Source: Streptosporangiales bacterium (lineage in GTDB: Bacteria > Actinomycetota > Actinomycetes > Streptosporangiales > WHST01). From it: 64,000 nucleotides of DNA. The notes beneath the pieces are model-generated. The model saw only the letters and a list, made by a program, of their open reading frames with translations. It was not told the DNA's origin and ran no database searches. The DNA is taken from assembly GCA_009379825.1 (NCBI GenBank), contig WHTA01000022.1, positions 1 through 64,000 on the forward strand. Reading direction: 5' to 3'. The stretch's first letter is position 1, and each line of letters opens with the position of its first letter. The position numbers and the translations under genes are program-made. Below are positions 41,701-51,366 of this stretch, in pieces.

Positions 41701-41886
41701 GCTGGCGGGCGGGTCGATACGGTGCGTGGCGACGACGCGCGTTGGCCGACCTGTGGTGCGCAATCGCCGGTATGTGCTGAGAGACTGGACACGCGCTAGT
41801 GGCCGCCGCGGGCGTCGCGCAGGTCGGGCAGAGCCGGCTGGCGCGCCCTGGGCCGGGTCAGCCCAGGCCGCGGGAGAGGAGGGGGC

Positions 41887-43023
41887 GTGTCTGCGGACGA
41901 CCTGTGGCCGTTCACCGACGTACGCACCGCCGACCGGCGCGGTGACCTGCTCGTACTCGAGGGCACGGCGCCCGACGGTGCCCCGGTGACCATCACCCGG
42001 CTGGCGCCGTCCGCGGCTACCGACCCGGAGATGCACCGGCGGTTCCACGACGCGGTCGAGGAGGCCAGTCGGTGCATCGGCCCCACCGATCCGCGCATCG
42101 CCTGGTGGGACACGGCGACGCTCTCGCCGTGGGCCGCGACCTACGACGACCCGCACCACCGCGGCGCCGAGATGATCGGCGCGCTGCTCGACCCGCAGTC
42201 CGCGCTGCCGCAGCCGGTCGTGCAGCCGGCCGCCGAGACCGCCCCCGAGCCGGTGCTCGCGACGTTGGGTCGCACCGAAGGCCCGTCCGGGCTGCAGCGC
42301 CGGCTGCCGCTGCTCGTCGGCACGGTCGCCGGCGTCGCCGTGCTCGTGCTGGCGTTGGGCATCACCGGGTTCGTCACCCGCGACCAGCCCACCGCGGGCC
42401 CGACGGCGGGACAGTCCTCGAGTCCCGCACCCTCGTACACTTCGCCGAGCATGCCGACCGCCACCGACACCGACGGCCCTACCGGCTCGAGCCGGCCGAC
42501 GGCGACGAGCAGGCCGACGCTGCGGAAGGTCGAGCCGAAGTCGGTGTACGGCCCCACCTGGAAGCGCACCGACAGCACGCTCACGGTGGACCTCGCCGGG
42601 CTCGACTACGCGTTCCGCGTCGCGAACGACTACGACTGCTTCCTCGCCGGCACCACCTCGGAGGCGACCCACGTACGGTGCCTGAAGCTGCTCGCGTCGG
42701 AGAAGAAGATGCGCAACCTGACGCTCACCAACCGCGACTGTATGGGCAACAGGTGCGAACGCTCCCAGGTGCGGCTGTTCGAGGCACTGCTCGAGGGCAA
42801 CGAGCACGTGGAGTGGAAGCGCAAGGACAAGACCACCAGGTACTTCGTCACCAGGTACGTCAACCCGATGAACGGCGAGCGCTACTTCAAGTTCTTCCTC
42901 AGCCACGTGTACGAGGACGGCAACGAGGCCAAGCACGTCGGCGTGGTCGGCGAGGCGCCGGTGGGCAAGTTCGCCAAGGAGATCCAGAAGACCGTCAACG
43001 ACGTCCGCACCCAGTCCGGCTAG
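41887..43023 (+). CDS. membrane protein with kinase N-lobe-like cytoplasmic region, copy 2
   Basis: 378 residues from a GTG at 41887 with GAGGAGG upstream. It repeats the plan of the preceding gene: LWPFTDVRTADRRGDLLVLE, DGAPVTITRLAPSA, HRRFHDAVEEAS, LSPWAATYDD, a transmembrane helix (about 139-162), a Ser/Thr spacer and a C-terminal domain starting VYGPTWK. Conserved cysteines are in NDYDCFLAG, VRCLKL and CMGNRCERS. The linker is much shorter than in copy 1. Both copies end in KTxNDIRTQ[AS]G, so they arose by tandem duplication and then diverged. Confidence 0.7.
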   Translation: MSADDLWPFTDVRTADRRGDLLVLEGTAPDGAPVTITRLAPSAATDPEMHRRFHDAVEEASRCIGPTDPRIAWWDTATLSPWAATYDDPHHRGAEMIGALLDPQSALPQPVVQPAAETAPEPVLATLGRTEGPSGLQRRLPLLVGTVAGVAVLVLALGITGFVTRDQPTAGPTAGQSSSPAPSYTSPSMPTATDTDGPTGSSRPTATSRPTLRKVEPKSVYGPTWKRTDSTLTVDLAGLDYAFRVANDYDCFLAGTTSEATHVRCLKLLASEKKMRNLTLTNRDCMGNRCERSQVRLFEALLEGNEHVEWKRKDKTTRYFVTRYVNPMNGERYFKFFLSHVYEDGNEAKHVGVVGEAPVGKFAKEIQKTVNDVRTQSG

Positions 43024-43040
43024 GGGGCTCGCGCGGAGCC

Positions 43041-43078
43041 CGCGGAAACCTTGACAGTTCCGTGGTAAGGTTTCCGCG
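43041..43078. promoter_or_regulatory. 12-bp palindrome abutting the merR start: operator and leaderless promoter
   Basis: CGCGGAAACCTT (43041-43052) and AAGGTTTCCGCG (43067-43078) are perfect complements with a 14-base spacer, ending directly before the ATG at 43079. TAAGGT at 43066-43071 fits TANNNT and ends 7 bases before that ATG, as in leaderless promoters. A TTGACA at 43051-43056 lies in the spacer and would be too close to act as -35 for that box. Confidence 0.65.
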
Positions 43079-44886
<1,808 letters not shown>

Positions 44887-44902
44887 GCAGATGACCGGTG
44901 CC

Positions 44903-44938
44903 GGGGCCGCGTCGGAGCGAGAGCTCCGGCGCGGCCCC
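44903..44938 (+). terminator. terminator after ahcY
   Basis: GGGGCCGCGTCGGAGC (44903-44918) pairs with GCTCCGGCGCGGCCCC (44923-44938), 16 pairs including one T-G, around GAGA, and separates ahcY from its paralogue. Confidence 0.75.
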
Positions 44939-44967
44939 GCGCCAGCTCGACGGCAAGGACGGTGGGC

Positions 44968-46245
44968 ATGGCCAAGCGACGCACTCCCGCGTACCAGGTC
45001 GCCGATCTCGATCTGGCGCCGTTCGGCGTGCGCAGGATCGAGTGGGCGGCCCGGGCCATGCCGGTGCTCGGCCAGGTGCGCGCGCGGTTCACCGCCGAGC
45101 GCCCGCTCGACGGGGTTCGTATTGCCGCCTGCCTGCACGTGACGGCGGAGACGGCCAACCTGCTGCGGTCGCTGGCCGCCGGCGGTGCCGACGTCGCGCT
45201 GTGCGCGGCCAACCCGCTGTCCACGCAGGACGACACCGCGGCCGCGCTCGTGCACGACTACGGGCTCGACGTGTACGCGGAAGCCGGCGTGGACCGTGAG
45301 CAGTACTACGAGCACATCAGCGCGGTGCTCGACGGCAAGCCCGACCTGGTGCTCGACGACGGCTGCGACCTGACGAGCACCCTGCACGCCCATCGGCCCG
45401 AGCTGCTCGGCCAGGTGCGCGGCGGGTGCGAGGGCACCACCACGGGAGTGGTGCGGTTGCGGCGGATGGCGGCGGCCGGCGCGTTGCGCATCCCCATGCT
45501 CGCCGTCAACGACACCCGCACCAAGCGAATGTTCGACAACAGGTACGGCACCGGCCAGTCCACCGTCGACGCGATCATGCGTGCGACCAACATGCTGTTC
45601 GCCGGCCGCACGGTCGTCGTCGCCGGCTTCGGGTACTGCGGTCGCGGCGTCGCCGAGCGCGCCAGAGGGCTCGGCGCGCACGTCATCGTCACGGAGATCG
45701 ACCCGGTGCAAGCGCTCGACGCCGCCATGCAGGGCTTCGCCGTGGAGCCGATGCAGGAAGCCGCGGCCAAGGGCGACGTCTTCGTCACGGTCACCGGCAA
45801 CAGGGACGTCGTCACGAGGAACCACTTCGCCGCCATGAAGGACGGCGCGGTGCTGGCCAACTGCGGGCACTTCGACGTGGAGATCGACGTCAAGGGCCTG
45901 CGCGAGGACGCCGTCGACGTGGTGTCGGAGGTGCGCCCGAACGTGGACGAGTACGTCCTCGACGACGGCCGCCGGCTGCTGCTGCTCACCGAGGGTCGGC
46001 TGGCCAACCTCGGCGCGGCCGAGGGCCACCCGGCGTCGGTGATGGACCTGTCGTTCGCCGACCAGGCGCTGGCTACCGCGTGGCTCGCGGAGCACGTCGA
46101 CGACCTCGACGCCGGCGTGTACGACGTGCCGGACGAGATCGGCAAGGACGTCGCCGCGCTCGCGCTCGACGCGCTCGGCGTACGTATCGACGCGCTCTCC
46201 GACGGGCAGCGTGCCTACCTGAACTCCTGGGAGCACGGCTCCTGA
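44968..46245 (+). CDS. second S-adenosylhomocysteine hydrolase-like enzyme, short archaeal/Thermotoga type
   Basis: 425 residues from the ATG at 44968, about 50 shorter than ahcY upstream. ACLHVTAETANLLRSL, LVLDDGCDLTSTLHAH, CEGTTTGVVRLRRM, VNDTRTKRMFDNRYGTGQS (Lys, Asp, Asn) and VVVAGFGYCGRGVAERA (NAD) are present, so catalysis is plausible. It ends QRAYLNSWEHGS and has no KPDHYRY tail, as in archaeal and Thermotoga enzymes. Some such enzymes prefer S-inosylhomocysteine, so a substrate differing from ahcY is possible. It has no promoter of its own that I could recognise. Confidence 0.88.
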   Translation: MAKRRTPAYQVADLDLAPFGVRRIEWAARAMPVLGQVRARFTAERPLDGVRIAACLHVTAETANLLRSLAAGGADVALCAANPLSTQDDTAAALVHDYGLDVYAEAGVDREQYYEHISAVLDGKPDLVLDDGCDLTSTLHAHRPELLGQVRGGCEGTTTGVVRLRRMAAAGALRIPMLAVNDTRTKRMFDNRYGTGQSTVDAIMRATNMLFAGRTVVVAGFGYCGRGVAERARGLGAHVIVTEIDPVQALDAAMQGFAVEPMQEAAAKGDVFVTVTGNRDVVTRNHFAAMKDGAVLANCGHFDVEIDVKGLREDAVDVVSEVRPNVDEYVLDDGRRLLLLTEGRLANLGAAEGHPASVMDLSFADQALATAWLAEHVDDLDAGVYDVPDEIGKDVAALALDALGVRIDALSDGQRAYLNSWEHGS

Positions 46246-46248
46246 GGG

Positions 46249-47004
46249 TCAGCTGCCGTCGACGGGGGCGTCGGACGGTGTGCTCGCTTCCCACAGCACG
46301 TCGAACATGTTGCCGTGCAGAGCGGCGAACTCCTCGCTGTCGATGATCAGGCCGAAGCTCTCCTGCCTGGACGAGATCAGCGCGACCGAGCCGCCGCTGA
46401 CGATGGTGGTCATGGTGAACACGCGACCTGCGGGCGCGTACCGCGCGACCCGGAAGCGGCTCGGGTCGGTGGGCCAGCCGAAGTCCGACTCCTTCTCCCG
46501 TGACCTGATCACGTGCAGCCACAGCCCGCGCTGCCTGCGGCCCTCGATGTACTCGTTCATCGCCGCCTCGCCCGGCACGTTGAGCAGGTCGACCATGGAG
46601 AGGATCCCGCGCAGCGGCGACGGCCAGTTCAGCGTCTCGAACAGCACGGACCTGATGCCGTCGGCACCCTCGAAGTAGCGCACCCGCGGGCGTACTCCCG
46701 CCTTGTCGTGGATCGCCTGCAGCTGCGGGACGACGGCGTCGAGCATCCGGCCGTGCTCGCGCCACTCGTCGACCAGCCGCTGCGGGTCGGTGGCCAGCAA
46801 CACGTGCCTGCCGGAGCTGCGGGTCTCGGCGAACGAGAGCAGGCCGCGGTGGGCGAGTCGCTTCGCGATGTCGTACGCGTTGGTGCGGCTGACGCCCGCG
46901 TGCTCGGCGGCCTCGGCGACGGTCGGCTTGCCCCGCTCGAGTACCGCGAGGTAGAAGCGGGCGTCCTTCGGCTCGATACCGAGCTGTACGAGCTGCTCCC
47001 ACAT
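46249..47004 (-). CDS. TrmB-like transcriptional regulator
   Basis: 251 residues from the ATG at 47004 with AGGAG 8 bases upstream. The N-terminal winged helix reads LGIEPKDARFYLAVLERGKP, TVAEAAEHAGVSRTNAYDIA, RLAHRGLLSF, the TrmB pattern. A coiled-coil stretch (DPQRLVDEWREHGRMLDAVV) follows, then an effector-like C-terminal domain FEGADGIRSVLFETL to SGGSVALISS. It is divergent from the nitrilase and MFS genes; repeated TGTCGA palindromes between them are its probable sites. The stop is three bases from the convergent AhcY paralogue. Confidence 0.85.
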   Translation of the reverse strand: MWEQLVQLGIEPKDARFYLAVLERGKPTVAEAAEHAGVSRTNAYDIAKRLAHRGLLSFAETRSSGRHVLLATDPQRLVDEWREHGRMLDAVVPQLQAIHDKAGVRPRVRYFEGADGIRSVLFETLNWPSPLRGILSMVDLLNVPGEAAMNEYIEGRRQRGLWLHVIRSREKESDFGWPTDPSRFRVARYAPAGRVFTMTTIVSGGSVALISSRQESFGLIIDSEEFAALHGNMFDVLWEASTPSDAPVDGS

Positions 47005-47014
47005 GCCCGGCTCC

Positions 47015-47133
47015 TGTGTCGAAAACAGACGACACATTAGCGTATCGGTCGCGCATATTGACAGCAACTGCACTCTAGGAGAACGCTTGCTGTCGACGAG
47101 GACATGGGCGTTGCTTGTCGAAACGTCTCGACA
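47015..47133. promoter_or_regulatory. TGTCGA-type operator cluster for the TrmB-like regulator
   Basis: TGTGTCG-N8-CGACACA (47015-47036), TGTCGAC (47091-47097, containing the GTCGAC palindrome) and TGTCGA-N6-TCGACA (47116-47133) fall in the divergent interval, the last 13 bases before the nitrilase start. The shared half-site points to one dimeric regulator bound at three places. Confidence 0.6.
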
Positions 47134-47146
47134 GAGGGATCTGCGC

Positions 47147-48145
47147 ATGACACGTGGTGACGAGTATCCGAAGCTCCGGGTGGCCGCCGTACAGGCAGCA
47201 CCGGTGTTCCTGGACAGAGAAGCGACGATCGACAAGGTCGATGAGCTCACCGCGGAGGCGGTGGCCGGCGGTGCGGAACTCGTGGTGTTCGGCGAGAGCT
47301 TCGTGCCCGCCTTCCCCATCTGGAACGGTGTGTTGCCGCCCGTCGACCAGCACGACCTGCACGAGCGGCTGTTCCGTAACGCGGTGCTCGTGCCAGGCCC
47401 GGACGTGCAGCGGCTGGGCGACATCGCGGCCAGGCACGGTGTCGTGCTGTCGGTGGGGATCACGGAGAAACCCGCGCACAGCATGGGCACGCTGTGGAAC
47501 AGCAACCTGCTCTTCGACCGCAACGGCCGGCCGGTCAACCACAGGCGCAAGCTGGTGGCGACCTGGTACGAGCGGCTCACCTGGTCGGCAGGCGACGCAC
47601 ACGACCTCGGCGTGGCCGGGCTCGACGGGCTCAACGTCGGTGCCCTCATCTGCGGCGAGAACACCAACACGCTGGCCAGGTTCACGCTGCTCGCGCAGGG
47701 CGAGCGGCTGCACCTCGCGAGCTACCCGCCGTCGTGGCCGTTCGACCGCCGCGAGCACGGCCAGGAGTACGACCTCACCGAGGCGATCAAGGTGCGCAGC
47801 GTCGCCCACTCGTTCGAGGGCAAGGTGTTCACCGTGGTCGCGGCCACGGCACTCGACGACGACGGGGTGGACCAGGTCGCGGGCGGCGACGGGGAGATCG
47901 CCAAGCTGCTGTGGGCCAACCCGACCGCGTCGCTGATCGTCGGGCCGCGGGGCGAGATACTCGCCGGGCCGCTGCTCGGCGACACCGGCATCCTGTACGC
48001 GGACGTCGACCTGGGCGCGTCGATCGTGCCGAAGCAGATCCACGACATCGTCGGCACGTACAACAGGTTCGACGTGTTCCAGCTCTCCGTGAACACCACC
48101 CGGCTGGAGCCGGTGCACCTGCACGAGGACGAGAGCACGCGATGA
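47147..48145 (+). CDS. nitrilase-family carbon-nitrogen hydrolase
   Basis: 332 residues from the ATG at 47147 with GAGGGA 8 bases upstream. The catalytic triad is visible: Glu in VVFGESFVPAFPIWNG, Lys in NHRRKLVATWYERLTW, Cys in VGALICGENTNTLARFTLL. The sequences FVPAFPIWNG and the Cys-Gly-Glu-Asn motif are those of true nitrilases rather than amidases, and the W-residue after Lys favours nitrile substrates. The ATGA overlap with the MFS gene predicts uptake of the nitrile or of its acid product's precursor by that transporter. Confidence 0.9.
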   Translation: MTRGDEYPKLRVAAVQAAPVFLDREATIDKVDELTAEAVAGGAELVVFGESFVPAFPIWNGVLPPVDQHDLHERLFRNAVLVPGPDVQRLGDIAARHGVVLSVGITEKPAHSMGTLWNSNLLFDRNGRPVNHRRKLVATWYERLTWSAGDAHDLGVAGLDGLNVGALICGENTNTLARFTLLAQGERLHLASYPPSWPFDRREHGQEYDLTEAIKVRSVAHSFEGKVFTVVAATALDDDGVDQVAGGDGEIAKLLWANPTASLIVGPRGEILAGPLLGDTGILYADVDLGASIVPKQIHDIVGTYNRFDVFQLSVNTTRLEPVHLHEDESTR

Positions 48146-49473
48146 GCGCCTCGCCGAACACCACGGGTGTCACCGAGCCGACCGCCGAACAGCGCACTGC
48201 CGGCAGGCGGGCCCTGCGCGCGGCCGTGGCCGGTTTCTTCGTCGACATGTACGACGTCTACCTGCCGGTGATCGTGCTGGCCCCGGCGATCGCGTACTTC
48301 TCGTCGACCAGCATGTCGACGGTCGCCCAGGCGACGTTGACGTACGCCATCTTCGCCGCCTCGTTGATCGGGCGGCCACTGGGGGCGTTGATCTTCGGTC
48401 CGATGGGCGACCGGATCGGCCGGCGGCGTACGACCATCATCGTCGCGGCGGGCTTCACCATATGTACGGGCCTGATCGCCGTGCTGCCCGGTTACGCGAC
48501 GATCGGTGCGCTGGCTCCCGCGCTGCTGGTGCTGCTCCGGCTGCTCGACGGCGTCTTCCTCGGTGGCGAGTACACGGCGGCGAACCCGCTCGCCATGGAG
48601 TACGCACCCACCGCCCGTCGCGGCCTGTACGGGTCGCTGTTGAACATCGGCTACCCGACCGCGCTCGCCGTCATCACCGTGGTGACCATGGTGACGTTGC
48701 GGTTGTTCCCCGCGGGTGCCGCAGACTCGCCGTACGCCATGTGGGGCTGGCGCATCCCGTTCGTCATCGGGTTCGTGTTCTCCGGGCTGCTGTTCCTCTA
48801 CTACGTGCGTGCCGTGCCCGAGTCGCGGTTGTGGGCCAGCCAGGGTGGCACCTCGCGGCCGCTGCGTACGTTGTTCGCCGGCAGCAACCTGCGCCACCTG
48901 GCCCGCGCGGCCGTCGTCGGCACGGGTGCCTGGCTGACGCTCAACGCCGTCGTCGGCGTGTTCAGCTCGCACTTCACCGGGCTCGGTGCCTCTGCGGGCG
49001 CGGTCAACTGGGCGATCCTCACTGGTGCCGTCTGCTCCATCGCGGCGTTCCCATGTGTGGGCATGCTGGGGCAGCGGTTCGGGCGGCGCCGGTTGTTCGT
49101 CGTGCTCGGTGGCGTCAACGTGGTCGCCGGGCCTGCGGTGCTCGCGCTCGCCATCGCGTACGGGCCAGGGTCGCCCGCCCTGCTGGTGTTGTTGGGTGCG
49201 GCCGCGTTCCTGTGCACTACACCGGTCTGGGCCGTCATCACCGCGTTCCTCACCGAGCTGTTCCCGACCAGCGTGCGGGCTTCTGGCTACGGCATCGCGT
49301 ACAGCCTGCCGAGCATCGTGCCGGCGTTCTACTCGTGGTACATGCTCGGGCTTGGGACCGTCGTGCCGTACGAGTACACGCCCGTGGTGCTGCTGGCGAT
49401 CGGCGGTCTGTTCCTGATCGGCGGCGCGCTGTTGACCGCGGACCGGCGGCACGTGGACCTCAGCGAGGCGTGA
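48142..49473 (+). CDS. MFS transporter, metabolite:H+ symporter-like
   Basis: 443 residues, start ATG at 48142 overlapping the nitrilase stop. Twelve membrane segments. The MFS motif DRIGRRRTTIIVAAGF lies between helices 2 and 3, R-x-G-R-R repeated in GQRFGRRRLFVVLGG, and LLRLLDGVFLGGEYTAANPL in helix 4 fits the metabolite:H+ symporter branch. It probably imports a carboxylate or nitrile related to the nitrilase. 3' end overlaps the convergent RDD gene by 14 bases. Confidence 0.88.
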   Translation: MSASPNTTGVTEPTAEQRTAGRRALRAAVAGFFVDMYDVYLPVIVLAPAIAYFSSTSMSTVAQATLTYAIFAASLIGRPLGALIFGPMGDRIGRRRTTIIVAAGFTICTGLIAVLPGYATIGALAPALLVLLRLLDGVFLGGEYTAANPLAMEYAPTARRGLYGSLLNIGYPTALAVITVVTMVTLRLFPAGAADSPYAMWGWRIPFVIGFVFSGLLFLYYVRAVPESRLWASQGGTSRPLRTLFAGSNLRHLARAAVVGTGAWLTLNAVVGVFSSHFTGLGASAGAVNWAILTGAVCSIAAFPCVGMLGQRFGRRRLFVVLGGVNVVAGPAVLALAIAYGPGSPALLVLLGAAAFLCTTPVWAVITAFLTELFPTSVRASGYGIAYSLPSIVPAFYSWYMLGLGTVVPYEYTPVVLLAIGGLFLIGGALLTADRRHVDLSEA

Positions 49474-50221
49474 CCGGGCTCCAGCCAGGCTGCAGCCTGA
49501 TCGCCTCCCGCCGGCGGCGCTCGGCGAGCACGGCGGCGAGGTAGACGTACGGCGGCAGGTGCGGCGGCGGTGGTGGCGTCACCCGGGCGGACACCTGGCC
49601 GGCGATCCGCCGGCCGAGGCGCTCCGCCTGGTCGGGGGTGAAGTCCTCGAACCGGGTCAGGTACTGCCTGGCGGCGAGCGCGAGCTCGTCCGGCAGTGCC
49701 GCCAGCTCCAGCGTCGCGGCCCAGTGCTCCGTGCCCGGTGGCATGTCGATCAGCTGCCGGCGGCGTCCGGGTGCGCGCTCGGCGATCACTATGGTGCCGG
49801 TGAACGCGTCGCCGAGGCGCTTGCCGCGGTGGCTGACGAACGAGGAGAGCACCGCGAGCAGCCCGGCTGTCGCCCAGAACTCCAGGAAGCCGGTCAGCGC
49901 GCGGAACAGCGCCTGCCGGAACGAGATCGGGCCACCGTCGTCGCGTACGGTGCGCAGCCCCAGCGCCGCCTTGCCGACGGTCTTGCCGCGCCACAGCGTC
50001 TCGCTCGCGGTCGGGTAGCCGACGATGACGGCCACCATGAGGGTGATGAGCAGCGCCTGGCCCGCGGCCTCGTCGAGTGCCGGCTCGGGCATCCAGTAGA
50101 CGATCGCGAACAACACCGACAGCTGGATGAGCATGTCGATGGTCTTGGCCACCGCGCGGCTGCCCACCTTCGCGACCCGGATGTCGAGTACGACAGCCTC
50201 GCCGGTCACCAGCTCGGACAC
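49460..50221 (-). CDS. RDD-family membrane protein
   Basis: 253 residues from a GTG at 50221 (GAGGAGG closely upstream). Two to three membrane helices with the family Arg/Asp-Asp pattern: VGSRAVAKTIDMLIQLSVLF, WRGKTVGKAALGLRTVRDD, KRLGDAFTGTIVIAER. A cytoplasmic Pro-rich tail follows. RDD proteins accompany SpoIIM and MoxR/DUF58 genes in actinomycetes. Function unknown; roles in transport or ion exchange have been suggested for some members. Confidence 0.88.
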   Translation of the reverse strand: MSELVTGEAVVLDIRVAKVGSRAVAKTIDMLIQLSVLFAIVYWMPEPALDEAAGQALLITLMVAVIVGYPTASETLWRGKTVGKAALGLRTVRDDGGPISFRQALFRALTGFLEFWATAGLLAVLSSFVSHRGKRLGDAFTGTIVIAERAPGRRRQLIDMPPGTEHWAATLELAALPDELALAARQYLTRFEDFTPDQAERLGRRIAGQVSARVTPPPPPHLPPYVYLAAVLAERRRREAIRLQPGWSPVTPR

Positions 50222-50325
50222 TCGACCTCCTCGCACGCCTACTCGACAGAGGCTACTGCCAACCCGCCGGCCGGTGGGGCGGGCGGCAGCCACATCGGTC
50301 AGCGCGGAAAGGCTACTGTGCTGAC

Positions 50326-51327
50326 GTGGACTTGGACGTGTTCGTGGCGGTGCACAACGACGAGTGGCGTCGGCTGGAGGACCTGCTGAAGCGCCGGCGC
50401 AGGCTCACCGGCGCCGAGGCCGACGAGCTGGTCGAGCTGTACGAGCACGTGAGCACCCACCTCTCCGTGGTCAGGTCGACCGCGCCCGACCCTGGGCTGA
50501 TCACCAGGCTCTCCACGCTGGTCGCCCGGGCCCGGTCGGCGATCACCGGTGCGCACACGCCGGCATGGCGCGACATCGCCAGGTTCGTGCTCGTGGTGTT
50601 CCCTGCCGTGACGTACCGCTACCGCTGGTGGCTGCTGTTCACCAGCCTCGGTTCAGTACTGGTCTCCGTGGTGGTCGCCGGCTGGCTGGTGAGCCACCCG
50701 CAGCTGCTCACCGAGATCGCCCCGCCTGACGTCCTCGAGGAGTACGCGGAGAAGGACTTCGCCGCGTATTACGGCGAGCACCCGGCGAGCAGCTTCGCCA
50801 GCCGGGTGTGGACGAACAACGTGTGGGTCGCCGCGCAGGCGCTGGCGTTCGGCGTGCTGCTCGGGATCCCGACGGTCATCGTGCTCGTGCAGAACATGGC
50901 CAGCCTCGGGGTGTCCGCGGCGATCATGACCACGTACGGGCAGGCCGACGTGTTCTTCGGCCTGATCACCCCGCACGGCCTGCTCGAGCTGACCGCCGTG
51001 TTCCTCGCCGGCGCGGCCGGGTTGAAGCTCGGCTGGTCGATCATCGACCCGGGCCCGCGCCGCCGGCTGGAGGCGCTCGCCAGCGAGGGCCGCGCCGCGG
51101 TCAGCATCACGCTCGGCCTGGTCGGGGTGCTGCTGGTGTCCGGGATCGTGGAGGCGTTCGTGACCCCGTCGCCGCTGCCCACCTGGGCGCGGATAGCCAT
51201 CGGCGTCTTCGTCGAGGTGGCGTTCCTGGTGTACGTGTTCACGCTGGGCAGGCGCGCCGTGCAGGCCGGCGAGACCGGCGACCTGCTCCGCGAACAGCGG
51301 GAGGACGTGCTGCCGTCCGCGGGCTAG
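50326..51327 (+). CDS. SpoIIM-family (stage II sporulation M) membrane protein
   Basis: 333 residues. A charged cytoplasmic N-terminus (VHNDEWRRLEDLLKRRRRL) with an alpha-helical region is followed by five or six membrane segments (WLLFTSLGSVLVSVVVAGWL, then VAAQALAFGVLLGIPTVIVL). SpoIIM of Bacillus supports septal peptidoglycan remodelling at engulfment. In actinomycetes the family is conserved with the MoxR/DUF58 cluster and is not sporulation-specific. TACTGT at 50314-50319 sits 6 bases before the GTG with no ribosome site, suggesting a leaderless mRNA. Confidence 0.88.
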   Translation: MDLDVFVAVHNDEWRRLEDLLKRRRRLTGAEADELVELYEHVSTHLSVVRSTAPDPGLITRLSTLVARARSAITGAHTPAWRDIARFVLVVFPAVTYRYRWWLLFTSLGSVLVSVVVAGWLVSHPQLLTEIAPPDVLEEYAEKDFAAYYGEHPASSFASRVWTNNVWVAAQALAFGVLLGIPTVIVLVQNMASLGVSAAIMTTYGQADVFFGLITPHGLLELTAVFLAGAAGLKLGWSIIDPGPRRRLEALASEGRAAVSITLGLVGVLLVSGIVEAFVTPSPLPTWARIAIGVFVEVAFLVYVFTLGRRAVQAGETGDLLREQREDVLPSAG

Positions 51328-51366
51328 CGTGGACGGGTACCGACCGGGCGCGTGGAGGAGGCGGAC

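Noticed and set aside
43024-43078. SAH or SAM riboswitch before merR-ahcY
   Set aside because: Only 55 bases separate the genes and the sequence is a simple palindrome; no riboswitch fold fits.
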